Both the position numbers and the translations under genes were made by a program. A stretch of 64,000 nucleotides of DNA, taken from positions 23,350,177 through 23,414,176 of the forward strand of contig CM070596.1 of NCBI GenBank assembly GCA_036346395.1, read 5' to 3'. Every line of letters begins with the position of its first letter. Within the stretch, counting starts at the first letter, position 1. Under the pieces are notes generated by a model. It was not told where the DNA came from. It did not search any database and was given only the letters and a program-made list of their open reading frames with translations. This document shows, in pieces, positions 22,560 through 34,400 of this stretch. Origin of the DNA: Hsuehochloa calcarea. Taxonomy: Eukaryota; Streptophyta; Magnoliopsida; Poales; Poaceae.

Positions 22560-23525
22560 TATATTTTCAAAGAAGATAGCATCTTAGGATTCAATTATCA
22601 TATTGATTGGCATGTTAGATATCCCGGATTGAACTACTAGAAACGTATAGCCCGTACTATGATGAGTATATCTTGGATAGATACAGTCCACCATTTTAGG
22701 TCCAAGTTTGTGCTTTTTAGTAATTAGAACATTGACTTTCGCCAAGCACCCCAAGTACGCAAATATGAGAGTGATGATTTTCTCTCTTTCCACCCTTCGT
22801 ACGGAGTTAGAGAGTGATGATTTTCTCTCTTTCCACCCTTCGTACGGAGTTACCTCACTATTTTTAGTTGGGACTCTATTTAGGACATGACACACGATCA
22901 ACACGGCCCCCTACCATGCCTTAGACATACCTGTAGTATCTAACATGGAATTCACCAAGTCAGTCAAGATGCGGTTCTCTCATTCCGCAATCCCATTGGA
23001 TTGGGGCGAATAGGGAGGTGTCATTTCATGAATAATACCATATTCCACACAAAACTGATTGAACTCATTAGAAAAATACTCTCCACCACGATCAGACATA
23101 ATTCTTTTAATCTTTCTGTCTAATTGATTCTCAACCTGAGCTTTATAAGTTTTAAATTAGTCTAATGCACCATCCTTTATTTTCAACAAAAACACATAGC
23201 AGTATGTAGTCGCATTATCAATTAAAGTCATGAAATATCTTTTCTATCATTTTGTCTACATACCTTTCATCTCACACAAGTCTGAATGTATGAGCTCTAA
23301 TTTTGCCAAATTTCTTTCCTCCAAAGCCTTGCGAGGATTTCGAGGTTGCTTCGCTTGCACACAATTTGACATTAGGAACCTTTGACTATGGAAAAAGTTT
23401 GGAATTAAATTTAAACTGGAAAGCCGAGACATACAACCAAAGTTTATATGACATAAATGTGAGTACCACACATTAGCCCCACCACCATTCGTAGAGTCAT
23501 CAATATGGTTTACAAGCCTCCGCAC
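22560..23525 (-). pseudogene. Copia integrase, broken
   Basis: The GAG-pre-integrase zinc finger is at 23256-23525 (WYSHLCHINFGCMSRLSSLN and SNCVQAKQPRNPRKALEERN, then LELIHSDLCEM). The core that follows has the usual DxxR and E regions only in scattered frames. The C-terminal part reads VLNRVPTKNSEVTPYEGWKERK and, after a 43-bp duplication, FAYLGCLAKVNV. The duplication shifts the frame. Integrase would insert the cDNA copy; this one cannot be active. Confidence 0.75.
22767..22852. repeat. Perfect 43-bp tandem duplication in integrase
   Basis: 22767-22809 and 22810-22852 are identical (GAGAGTGATG...CGGAGTTA). The length is not a multiple of three, so it frameshifts the Copia integrase after the TPYEGWK motif. 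Confidence 0.9.
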
Positions 23526-24055
23526 TCATAGCCTTTTCCAATAAAGAGTCCAAATTTTAACACTACTTTATTCAACTCGAAGACCAACTTGAACCCATCT
23601 CGACATAGAAGAGAACCGTTGACGAGATTCTTATTTATTGTGAACTTCAGATCTACGGTACCAACACTAAGAACAGAAGCATGTGACTTATTGCCCATTA
23701 GGACAGAAGAACCCTGTGCGACTTGGTAAGAAGAAAATATAGATGCACAAGCGCATACATGAATATTAGCCCCAGTGTCAATATACCAATCAGTAGATTC
23801 ACATACTGAAAAGACACTAGGTAAATTACCATACCCACATGCTTTGGTCTTGCCAATAATCACATTAGCAGACTTGTTCTGCACAGGATGATTTTTCTTG
23901 CCCATCCATTTGAGGCATTTCTTGGCCCAATAACTAGCCGCGCCACAAACAAAGTAAGTAATACCATTCATGTTCACTTTCTTCTTACTGTTATTGAAAC
24001 TTTTGAAGTTGGTGGTAGAAACAACTTTGCATTTCCCTTTGTCAATATGCCGCAT
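23510..24055 (-). pseudogene. Copia gag C-terminus and protease
   Basis: A 181-codon open frame. The zinc knuckle region reads YFVCGAASYWAKKC, so the first Cys and the His of CX2CX4HX4C are replaced by Tyr. The protease active site WYIDTGANIHVC is intact (D-T-G). The protease fold continues to SVGTVDLKFTINKNL, followed by the start of the pre-integrase region. The upstream gag is lost; similarity fades after about 24110. Confidence 0.75.
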
Positions 24056-24114
24056 GATGTTAGCTTTAGACTATCTCTCTTGCACTATTGGTGTCACATT
24101 ATAACATCACAAAA

Positions 24115-25306
24115 ATCCTATTTTTTAAGAATAGAATGAAAATAGGTAGGAGAATAATTTTGGGCATGTTTACATGAGTGAAAATTTTATTTGATCATGT
24201 TTTGCGAATTTTCATCAAAGGTAGCATTTACATGAAAACAGAAACTTGTAAGAGTTGCCGGGAAAATCACAGAGCATATAAAATACTCAAAATTTATATA
24301 AGAAACTATAATGGGTAAGGAACACTCACAAAAAAGTTTCGTAAATTTTGGACTCCGTTTTCTTAGTACAAAAATTCAGCAAATACTCACCTAGATTTTG
24401 GAAATTCAAAAACTGTTTTTGAATTCCCGCTCACCCTCTTGGGCCGCATCTGAGCCGACCCAAAAACCATCGCCAACTCCAGTCCATGCCAGCGCACACT
24501 CGCCCTCTCGCTGACGTGTGTGCCCCGCTTGTTGGGACCTTTCTTCCACCTAGCCATCGCCCTCCTCGCCAAGGCGCCCGCATCCGCCCATCGATTTCCT
24601 TCTCCGCCCATTGCTGCAGACCTCACCGCTCTATCATCTCCGCCAGACCTCGCCCATGCCATCTACTACCTTAATGGTGACTAATTTCCATGTTGGCGGA
24701 GACGCCGAAGCTAGAGCGTGATTTTCTTACCGCGGTCGTACCTTCTCGCCATTTTTCTCACACGAACGCCCTAGCTATTTAAGCCCTAGCACACGAACGG
24801 TAATCCTCAGCTCGCCCACATTCCACTTCATGAAAACCTAAGCTTCATCGCTCCTTGGCTTCACGGGAACGTTTGCGTCGTTCTCGACACCGGTGAGAGC
24901 GCCTCCACACCATTCCCGCTCTGGTGAGCTTCCTCACCCATGACGACAATGTCATCTTCATCCTCATGCATCACTCATTCCTCTTATGTGCTTAATGCAG
25001 CCTCGGAAGCCTTGTAGCTCGATCGCATTCGCCTTCGTCCTCAGCTCCAGCGGCACTCCAGCTCGCCAACGTGTTCTCATCGCTCTGGTGAGTCCGAGCA
25101 CAAACCGATCACGTCGTAAGGTGTTCTACACTGTACTGATGCTAATCCTTCACTGAATGCAGGCAATCTCGCCCTAAATTCGAGCATCACTCCCATTTCC
25201 GCCATTTACGGCAGCAACCACCATTTCTGTTCTTCATCGAAATCCAGTGAGTATCGGGCCGATTCCCTCCGTCTACAATATACTCAGCACCTTAGTAACC
25301 TAATGT
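24115..25306. other. Unassigned repeat-like sequence left of the large gypsy element
   Basis: No supported gene. It is AT-rich to 24420 and then GC-rich with short open frames and CT-rich tracts. The style resembles LTR and leader sequence of grass gypsy elements, but no second copy, primer site or terminal repeat was found. Confidence 0.4.
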
Positions 25307-25311
25307 GACAC
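25307..25311. repeat. Left target-site duplication GACAC
   Basis: GACAC directly before the LTR start at 25312, identical to 56770-56774 directly after the LTR end at 56769. Confidence 0.75.
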
Positions 25312-27319
25312 TGCAATACTCCGAATATTTCTAAGGAAGGAAAGCAAGCAAAAGAGGGAATAAAAATTTTATAAGGATATTTCTGTGAAAATTCGTCAAA
25401 CTGGGCCTCGGGCCACGGCCCAGAAGGCCCAAGTAGGAGCCGGCCATAAGGGGGAGCGCTTCCCTCCCCCAAAACCTTAGCCGACCCTATTCCCCCTATC
25501 CCCTCCCTCTTGTGGCCACCACCTCCCTCCACCCTCCACCCCTTGCGCCTCTACCACCCTCAAGGCCGCCTCCTCCCAACACCAGCTGCCTCCCAGTGCC
25601 ACTCCTCTCCATTGGTGCCTCCTCCTCGCTGCTGTCTTAGGCCAAGAAGAACAGAGAAGCCAGGGCTGCGCCAACCAAAGGTAACATGAAGGAGAATTGG
25701 GAAGACGGAGTTCTTCATAAGAGACTTTCAGCGAGGTTCAGTAGCGTCTTCAAGGGGTAACAATCATCTCCCCGCTGTTTGGAGCCGGTTTGATCTTTAC
25801 TTGCTATCGATTAGAGAATTGTTGAACTACTACGATTAGAATCAGTAATCTGTGCTCTGCTTGCTCGTCTGTTTTCGCATAGTTAAAGTCCGAATTTGAG
25901 ATTAGGGTCACCTATAAAGTTGTGGAGTTTGTTCTCATATTTCCATAGAGTCTGAGATCACCCAAATCGGAGTTGTAGTTTGGGAGATACGTTAGTTTCC
26001 TTACTACTGTCCAGAAACTCTAACGAGATTACAACATCCATATTGTTTAATAGATAAGAATTATATAAGGGCCGATTTAAGGGGATCTCCTAACACAACT
26101 TTTGTAGCACATTTTATAAGATTTCCAGATTGATAAAGATCATAAATTTTGGTTTGGTAATTTGAAAGATATGGATTTTTCTTGTACTTCTGTCCCTTCA
26201 GACTATCAGATTCTGACTTCACGTTTTCAACTGTAGAGTATATAATGTTAATTGCAGAATTAGAGAATCTCGCCAACTAAGTTATTGTATATCATTTTAT
26301 TATCTTTCCAGAGAGTCCTAGAACATTGAATTTGGATATACCAAATAAAAGTTACAAATTTCCCAAGTCAGTAGAACCGAAGATGACAAAACGGTCTTCA
26401 GAATTAAAAACAAAGGCTTAGATTTGGTAATTTGATCTTTTGGTCACCTGAGAAGTTGTAGATATGCTAGTGTAGATTCCAGAAAAATTACATTCCTGAC
26501 TTTTGGAGATTTGAATCAAAAGTTATGGATTTTCCTTTGATAGCTGTCTGTTTGGACATATTGAGATTTGGGAGTGTATCGGCTAAGTCTCGGGTTGCAA
26601 TTAAGAGCGATTGACTTCATTTAGTTCCATTGCTATGTTGTGTAATTTTGAATGATATATTTAGTATACTTTACGGTTGCCAGGTGGTGGTGAGCACCGG
26701 GGTTAGAGCCTTTTCGTCGTCATCCGTCTCTCGGTTAAGGCAAGTACATGGTAAAGTGGTGAACAATGGTTGTTCGTCATGATCATTGATATTACTTATC
26801 ATGCTATGTATTATGCTTTCGTTAATCTTATTCTTATACATGATATTGACGACCTTGAGTGAATGAGATTAAGATATTGAGTTAACGAGAATGAGATATT
26901 GAGTTAATGAGATGAATTATTTGATGAATAATTAAAAATGTTGCATCTTTTACATTCGTCATGACAGGAGTTGCACGATCCAAGTCGGTGAGAAAGTCAT
27001 GTGACTATTCTGGTGAGGTCGGTGAGAAAGATACATGACTAGTCTAGAGTACTCTAGATAAAATCCTACTTCGGAGGGGACTTCACGGGACTGAACGATC
27101 GAGTCTGTCATCGACGGGTGAACACTCCGCTATACCAGTATGAGCTGATGAGATGCATATGAGCAGGTTGGTGCATTCACATATATGAGTAAATTGTTAA
27201 ATTGTGCAACCTTACGTATATGGAATATGGCTTGTTTGTTTGAGTATTAGAATAGCATTAAATAGATGGATGGTGATGATAACTTTGATTATGGTTGATA
27301 AACTATTGTTTATGGCTTT

Positions 27320-28293
27320 TGATGAGGACATGACCACTATGGATACAACTATATTTGCTATGCTTGCTGTTCCAAGTACAAGAGCTCGTACGCTTCACTT
27401 AAATTATCATGTGAGTTTATTTTTAGGAGTGTTTTTATATTATATGAACTATATGATGCTACGTAATGATGAAATATATATATATATGTGCAACACTATG
27501 TCACTTTCAGTCCAAGACAAGCAAGCAGTTCGAGCTAGACCCGTTTTGAAATCCAGTTCGGCCTTCGGAATCAGCCTGGCAGCACCAACTTAAAATATGC
27601 ATAACTTTCACATACGGAGTCCGTTGGAGGTCCACGAGTACTTGATGGAAAGCTTATTTCATCATCTTTCCAACGAATCTAGCCTCACCTCCAAATTCCT
27701 TCTGGACTGACCGCAATGATCAAAAGAAGATATCATATCTCCTTTTTGGACCAAATTGGGCTTTGTAATCATACTCAACTTGGCCCATATGCCGGCGGCC
27801 CACCTGGGGTGTGGTTACTATTCACATGAACAGTAATCCACAAGTTTAGTCCCACCCTGCTATTTCTTTTAGATTTGTGGCTCCTCATCCCCTATTTAAG
27901 GAGGACACACCCACTCTAGTTTTGTTGGATTTTGTTTATGCTTAGTTTGCCTTCGTTGCAACTTATATCTTTTACGTGTGTTGACTAGACCACTCAATTA
28001 AGATCCTTATTTAAAATCCCAATTCAATTCAATATTTCAATTCCTATTTGCAATTTCAGATTGCTTTATCTTGTTCTTGCATGCTTCTTCAGTGTATGCA
28101 GGAATCAACCTTCGTGGTCAGGTTATCCGGGTATTCATGCACGGTTGATAACGACTTGTCAATCAGCTCAGCGATTGCGTGGTTTCGAGCCTTGCATGTT
28201 CGTAGCCAGGATTGTGAGAGTTGAGCGACGACTACTGAACTTATCGTTCTCATTGAAAGATCGGGCCAACAAACAAGGACCTTTGGTTCATCA
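27320..28293 (+). repeat. 5' LTR of element D with coding tail
   Basis: It starts TGATGAGGACATG and ends TTCATCA. It is followed at 28296 by TGGTATCAGAGT (primer site with one change). The first 270 bp encode a frame with STRARTLHLNYHV, the same pol tail as in elements A and B. A TATA-like TATTTAAG is near 27893. Confidence 0.8.
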
Positions 28294-29920
28294 AGTGGTA
28301 TCAGAGTTACAGTTCATCGGTGAGAGTTTTTAGTTTTCTAGTAGTAGATTTATTTTTCATACCTAGAGTCTAGAAAATTGCCATAAGAAAAAAAATTCGC
28401 ATCTATCATCCATACCGAGCCCTTTGAGCCTGTGCAATTTTTTCTTTTAAGTTTGCTTGTTGAAACTTTAGTTACATTGTCGTGTCTAGTTGCTGATCTT
28501 TAGTTCTAGTTGCTGTCTAGTTCATCGTTGTCTAGATTGCTTCTCGTGTTTTTCCTTTGTGTCGCTTAATCGTTCTTTAGGGTTCTTAGTTTTTGCATCT
28601 AAAACAGAAAATTCGTGGGTTAGAACTCCTCTAATCTGCACCCAAAAAAGAGAGAACATTTTGCTGTTATTCGCGACTTGTGGAAAACCCTAGGGCCGGC
28701 AAATAATAGAAGGAGAAAGAGGCCGCCACACAGAAGAAGCCGTGGTAGAAAAAAAATAAAAACAATCTTACGCTAAAAACCAATGAAAATTGGTGGAGTC
28801 CTTCTACATATAGCCATAAGCTTGCACAAAATATTTCAGCAAGTTTGGCTCACGGAATCAAAAGATATAACAGTTTCAACATTGAACTTGAGTCGGTTTC
28901 GAGTTCGAGTACGATTCAGTTTTCGAGACACCTTCAGTAAAACGGGCATAACTTTTGCATACGGTGTCCGTTTTGGACGTTATGGTGCTCGTTGGAAAGC
29001 TAATGATGAGGCGCATCCATTCCACTTAAGACTCTAGTCGCCCTGTGGGGCCCCAAAATCGGCCATCTTCAGCCCTGAATTCGTGTCACAAGTTTTCGGT
29101 TTTGGTTTTTGCTGTTTCTTTTGGTCTTCTCTTCGGAATTTGGGGTTCGTCTCAACTGCAAAGTTGTAGATCTTGTCGAAACCTTTCAAAATAGTATATA
29201 TATAAGCCATATAAAACTTTGATATTTCATCCTTTGAGACTAGCTTTTGTTTACTGCTTCAATAAAGGACTGTTTACATTGCACGTTATTCTGGTTTTGT
29301 GCTCTACATTGTGTGAACAATCTTGTGCCCCAACAAAGAAGTTAGAGTAGTTGGCTAGCGTCTCTCCTAGCACTTAGTGTGAGAATTTCCTTTGCTTACA
29401 TCAAGTCATATTGATCTTTGCGTGTACGTTCATACACTTCTCTTGGTAGGCTTTGATTAGCTAGCTCTTTGTAGGCTAGGATCAGCAACTTTGACTAATA
29501 TTTTGAATAATTTTTCAGCATGCATTAATTGATTTGATTATTGCTGATCCTTGCTACCATATTGAAGCCTTTCGAGCTCCACTTCCTACTAACTCAGTAG
29601 GTGTCATCCCTCGCAATCGTTGGGCTGATCGCAAGTGAGAGTATTACGAACCAGTCACCGGTTGTACCACTTCCTTGCTGCATTGGTAAGAACTTGTAAG
29701 AACTAAGTATAAGCTTGAGTGTGAGTGACTTGGTTGAGTCTCCAGAACCTAGTAGTTGATAGGGACATATACTTGTGATTTATTTCCTTGTTTTCTACTA
29801 ACTATGGCAGGTTCACGGGATGATTGCAAGATATATCCACATCTTCTTCGAAAGAGTGCAAGAAAATGAACGAGTAAGATGCACGCTTCAGGCAATTTTC
29901 TCCACCGCGGAAGGTATATG
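28294..29920 (+). other. Primer-binding site and leader of element D
   Basis: TGGTATCAGAGT at 28296-28307, then 1.6 kb of leader without a supported gene. It carries A-rich stretches and the final TTTTCTACTAACTATGG region that precedes gag in this family. Confidence 0.6.
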
Positions 29921-30685
29921 ATTGTGATAGTACGTCTTATAAAATTAAACTTATTCTGTCTTCTTTTGCTGGGAATTATGATCCTGATGCTTATCTCACA
30001 TGGGAATTAGTTGTACAACAATTATTTGCATACCATGAATTTCCTGGTCATCTAAAAGTTAGGGCTGTTACCTGTATGTTTTACGATTTTGCATCTATTT
30101 GGTGGGGTGAATACTGTCGTACTAATCAGAACATACCTAGAACTTGGGATGCTATGAAGAGAGCTATGAGAGCTAGATTTGTACCTTCATATTTTTCTCG
30201 TGATTTGCTGAATAAATTACAACGTTTACACCAAGGTAGTAACACTGTAGAAGAGTACTATCAAGAATTGTAAACTACCTGGTCTCGTTATGGCTTAGAA
30301 GAAACTGAAGATGCTAAAATGGCTTATAATTGAAAACCATCACATTCAGGATAAACTTGTTTATAAACCTCCAACTGTCACTCGCATGTTTCGTCTTGCT
30401 TGCACTGTTGAAAAGGAAGTACAGGGACGACAATCTAAGACGAGTCATGCACTTTCATCGACTTTCACTACACCTTCACGTGTACATGACACAAACAAGC
30501 GCATGATACACACCTCGGCTTTAAGATCATCTTCGGTTACTCCTTCTACTGCTGCTCCTACTATGATTGCCAGCCCTGCTGCTATGAGCGCCACTCTATG
30601 TCATAGCCTTACATCATTGGCTCGCTCTTTGGCAATTGAAGCTCGCCCATTGGTAATTGCCGTGAGCGCCACTCTATCTCATAGC
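29921..30685 (+). pseudogene. Gag fragment of element D
   Basis: The frame reads ILSSFAGNYDPDAYLTWELV, FYDFASIWWGEYCRTNQ, RTWDAMKRAMRARFVPSYF and LHQGSNTVEEYYQEL, then a TAA at 30271-30273, TWSRYGLEETEDAKMAYN, a second stop, and, in another frame, FRLACTVEKEVQGRQSKTS and a Ser/Thr/Ala-rich linker. This is the capsid-like Retrotrans_gag domain of the same family as in elements A and B, but clearly a different subfamily. A 27-bp motif (TGAGCGCCACTCTAT...) occurs twice at 30585 and 30663, next to the deletion junction with the 3' LTR remnant. Confidence 0.75.
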
Positions 30686-30740
30686 CTTATCGTTCTCATC
30701 GAAAGATTGTGCCAATAAACAAGGACCTTCGGGTTCATCA
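30686..30740 (+). repeat. Remnant of the 3' LTR of element D
   Basis: 55 bp matching the end of the 5' LTR (about 28240-28293), ending TTCATCA and followed by the TSD GCTTT. Confidence 0.8.
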
Positions 30741-31162
30741 GCTTTATTATGTATTTGCTGAGTCTTGGACTCATTCTTGCTCTATTGTTGTTTTTTTAGG
30801 TAACTGTTGATGACGTTTGACTCGGGAAGGGCTAGCGCACTTGGAATCATATACTACACCCAATTAGTTGATTCATTGGACATGATAAAATTTTAGTATA
30901 ATATGATGATTCATACCTAGGATATGATGGTATTGAATAATCTTAGATGCTTGGTTTGCGTTAATCTTGGCTTATTACCTTGCTATGCTCCTAGAACTAA
31001 CTTTTCTATGATTATCATAGTATTATGCTTGTGGTATTGTGACCCGTGGATGTGTTTTATCGTTGATGTGCTTGCTGTAATTTTATAGTAAGTTGGTGTA
31101 AATTAAATGGTGAGAGTAGTTTAGTGGCATTCTAGACTCAGTGTTGGGCTGGGGTCTTACAG

Positions 31163-31178
31163 TTGGTATCAAAGTGAG
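31163..31178 (+). promoter_or_regulatory. Primer-binding site of element G
   Basis: TTGGTATCAAAGTGAG begins 1-2 bp after the LTR end; it differs slightly from the iMet type TGGTATCAGAGC. Confidence 0.6.
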
Positions 31179-31467
31179 TTTTAGGTCCGTGGTGAATAAG
31201 TTAGCAATCTAGGTAACTTAATTTACTAAAATTTGTTAATGGTTAATTAACCTAAAACTTGACACACTGGTTCACAGTAGAATGTGATGGGTCAAGCAAT
31301 GCATTTCTCGTTTCTGTTATGTTGCATTGTTAATCTATGATATGATCTTCTATACTTATGAATTTATACTATGATTGTTATGAGATGATCTTGTATACTT
31401 ATAATTGATTATATTGGTTATGAGAGATGATGGTTGATGTTGAGAGGTTGTGGTCGTGGTTGTGGCC
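31179..31467 (+). other. Leader of element G
   Basis: Short internal segment before the solo LTR insertion. No gene is seen. Confidence 0.5.
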
Positions 31468-34400
31468 TGAGACCCCGGTTTATCAGGCTTGTAATGCTTA
31501 ACCATCCACTCGGTCCTAGCATCACAAACAAAATAAACCAAGACTCGAGACATGTATACTTCCCAGAAATGCAGTATACACACCTCTTTACAAAAAGTCA
31601 TGCATCAATTCCATTCATCCACATATAACCGAAGCAAAAGCACAAACCAGAAGATAAGCTAAATAAAGGATAATTATTACAAGAGAGAGGCCGACCGGCC
31701 AATACATACAATATAAAAGTAAACAGCGAAAGCAAAAGTGCCATAAGATGGTCATAAACAAAAGAGCCAATCAGTGTGCCTTTAACCCACAAGGCAACCG
31801 ACCGGACCACCAAGCTAGTCGTCAAACCCACAGCACATCTCACAAAAGTGAGGCCCTTGGGGCTCACCTTCCTTTTCTGCAACAAATAGTTAAGCAAAGC
31901 AAATGAGTACAAAAATTATACTCCACAGGACTTACGTGTAGAATAACAGACCTATACATATGCTACATGCAAGGTTATTTGAGTGGAGGCTGTATGTTTC
32001 ATTTTCGGCACAAAGTAATCTTTATTTGCAATAATGTAGTACATTTAAAAGCAATTTGACAAATCTGTTTTTAATGTTCAAATAACAGTAAGGGACAACA
32101 GTAATAACAGTAAATAGATGACAACAACATCCTGGAAGTGACTAAACCCATAGTCACCACAACAATAGCATGAATTACCCATTCATACCAACCATGTCAA
32201 ATTTTAATTTAAAAGGTTGTAGTCTAACTCTTACAAAACCTAACCAAGCGTGTCCATAACCTAGGACGAGGCTATTCGAATAGTTTTATACCCTGCAGGG
32301 GTGTACCAATGTACCCACACGCCAGACCGCCTTTTTGCCAAGCAATTAAGCACACTTCCTTAGGTATGCCGGCACGGCTAAGTCCTACGAGATATTTCCA
32401 ATATTATGCATTAACTACAAGTCGCCCGTATGGATAGGAACCCATACATTGTGTCAGAGTCATCGTAAAGCCTCAGTCAACTACCCCTCACGGGTAAAGC
32501 CTTGGACAACTACGATGCCCCTCGAGATGGAGAGCCTACCCGGAATCTCCACCACCGCACACCCAACACAAGAACACAGATCATTTTTCACACCACACAC
32601 ACAACCTCCTCCTGCGACTCGGAGATAACACACGCCAAAGTACTCAGTCAAGAGAGGTCCCATATCCCTCTCGCGTGGTTAGCACGCAAAATTGCTTGGA
32701 GAGTCTGACACAAGATGTTCGGTCCCTGTTGACTTAGGCAAGGCATCCACAAACCCAATAACTCACCATCCAACCACTTGCCCAAGTCCAAATCAATTTT
32801 TCATTTTCAGATTTTGACTTTACAAAATAACAAAGCACAAGTGCTGAACATAATGGAATAATAATTAGATGTGTGATTAAGATCATCGACTAAAATCGAT
32901 GATTGCCCATTACTACCGAAACTAAGCATTTCTAAGCAATTTCAATTCGCAATCTACTAAGTGACAAGAGCTCATCCAACGAACTCCAATCACAGCAAAT
33001 AACCTAGGCTCATGGTAGTAGAGGATAATCAATTCCTACAGATTATGCAACTATATGATACTAACCATAATTTAACAACAACATAGCAGTGCATACATAC
33101 AAGTTGAAATCAATATATTAGACTTGAAAAATACTGAGATTAACATGGTCAACCGCTTGCGGTTGTTCATTGTTTAAGATCTTTGTCGGAGGATCACTTA
33201 GGTTATCAATGTACTCTTCAGAACCTAACGAGAAAGCGCAAAAGAACCAATAAGAACGAAGAAAATACAAAAACTCAACAGCAAACTTTCTCCGAATGCT
33301 TTGAAAATTTTACAGCAGCAAGAGCATGATTTATAAGGAATTTAGCAATAAGAACCAATTTATTTGAATTCTTAATGCAAAAGATATGAGAAAAACAACG
33401 CTGCTCAGCCTTATAAATCACAAATACTACTATTCATTGCAACTAAAATCTTAGCAAAAATTTCTGGAGCTATAATGAGGTTAGAAACATTTTTAGATTA
33501 AAGCTCAGTTAAAAACATAACTAACAAAATTTGAATCAACCGAAAAGGAATTAAAAATAAAATAGTTATGCATTTTACAAGTTAATTTCATTTTTCAGTT
33601 GACAAATAATCCTCTCGGGAAAATCTGATATTAAAACGACGTGGACGAACTTGGACTGTTGATCTTGGATCCAACGGTCCATGTCCACGGAATAGCGCGC
33701 GCTCCAGTGGCTCACAACCCCACCGTTGGATTTAGATCCAACGGTCCACGTGGATGGAGACGTTCGGACGGTCCGAACGTTCAAATAGATGTGGGCCGTT
33801 GATCTAGAGATGGACGGCTCACAACGAAAGAACCTTCGATCGGTCCGCACGTTCACTCAAATCAGAGCAGTAGATTCGAAATCCAATGGCCTACGCGCAC
33901 ATAGCACAGCGCGCGCGCGGCTCATACGTTCACCGTTGGATTTAGATCCAACGGTCCATGTGGATCGAGACGTTCGGATGGTCCGAACGTTCACTCGAAT
34001 CTGAACCGTTGATCTAAAATCCTACGGTACACATTGATTTCCTCGTTCGGATAGTCCGAACGTTCACGCGATTGTGGGCCGTTGATCTAAGGATCGACGG
34101 TCCACAGCGAACCACGTTCAAAGAGCTCGCACCTAGTTCAACCGACAAAACTCGACGGCGAAAAGAGGCTCACCGCCGGTGACTCTGGTCACGGCAGTGT
34201 GAGCAAAGGCCCAAAATGGGTCCGCAATAGCTTTGCGCCCACAATGGGACCAAAAATTGCGGCTGCGGCGGTCTAGAACGCCGGCAAGCCGGAGTTTACA
34301 TAGGTGACAAAAATGGCCGAAAAACGAAAAATCAAAAGAAGCTCCGCTGCGGTCCAAATAAGCGTGTGCCAAGCAACTAGGGACTAATATGGAGTTACCT

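Larger units (their letters stand above)
19339..24110 (-). mobile_element. Ty1/copia element, minus strand, 5' truncated
   Basis: It has an LTR at 19339-20272 with a polypurine tract beside it, then RNase H, RT, integrase, protease and gag fragments in copia order on the minus strand. The 5' LTR, primer-binding site and most of gag are missing at the right end. It interrupts a gypsy integrase at its left edge. Confidence 0.8.
27320..30740 (+). mobile_element. CRM-like element D, internally deleted
   Basis: It is flanked by a perfect 5-bp TSD GCTTT (27315-27319 and 30741-30745). The undisturbed target is visible at 56350-56354 in the other LTR of element G. It has a 5' LTR of 974 bp, a primer-binding site, a leader and a gag fragment, then only the last 55 bp of the 3' LTR. 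Pol and nearly all of the 3' LTR are deleted. Confidence 0.85.
25312..31161 (+). repeat. 5' LTR of element G, interrupted by element D
   Basis: Parts 25312-27319 and 30746-31161 align with 43087-44096 and 55407-56769. It starts TGCAATACTCCG (TGTAATACTCCG in the other copy) and ends CTTACA. GC-rich minus-strand frames at 25440-25680 recur at 43195-43443 and are LTR sequence rather than genes. Confidence 0.8.

Noticed and set aside
24061..24065. TAGCT at the right of the Copia element matching TAGCT before its left LTR (19334-19338)
   Set aside because: The Copia similarity still runs past 24065 and no 5' LTR is present there, so this is not a target-site duplication.
25477..25674. GC-rich minus-strand open frame, repeated at 43195-43443
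   Set aside because: Both lie at the same place in the two LTRs of element G and contain no domain; they are LTR sequence.
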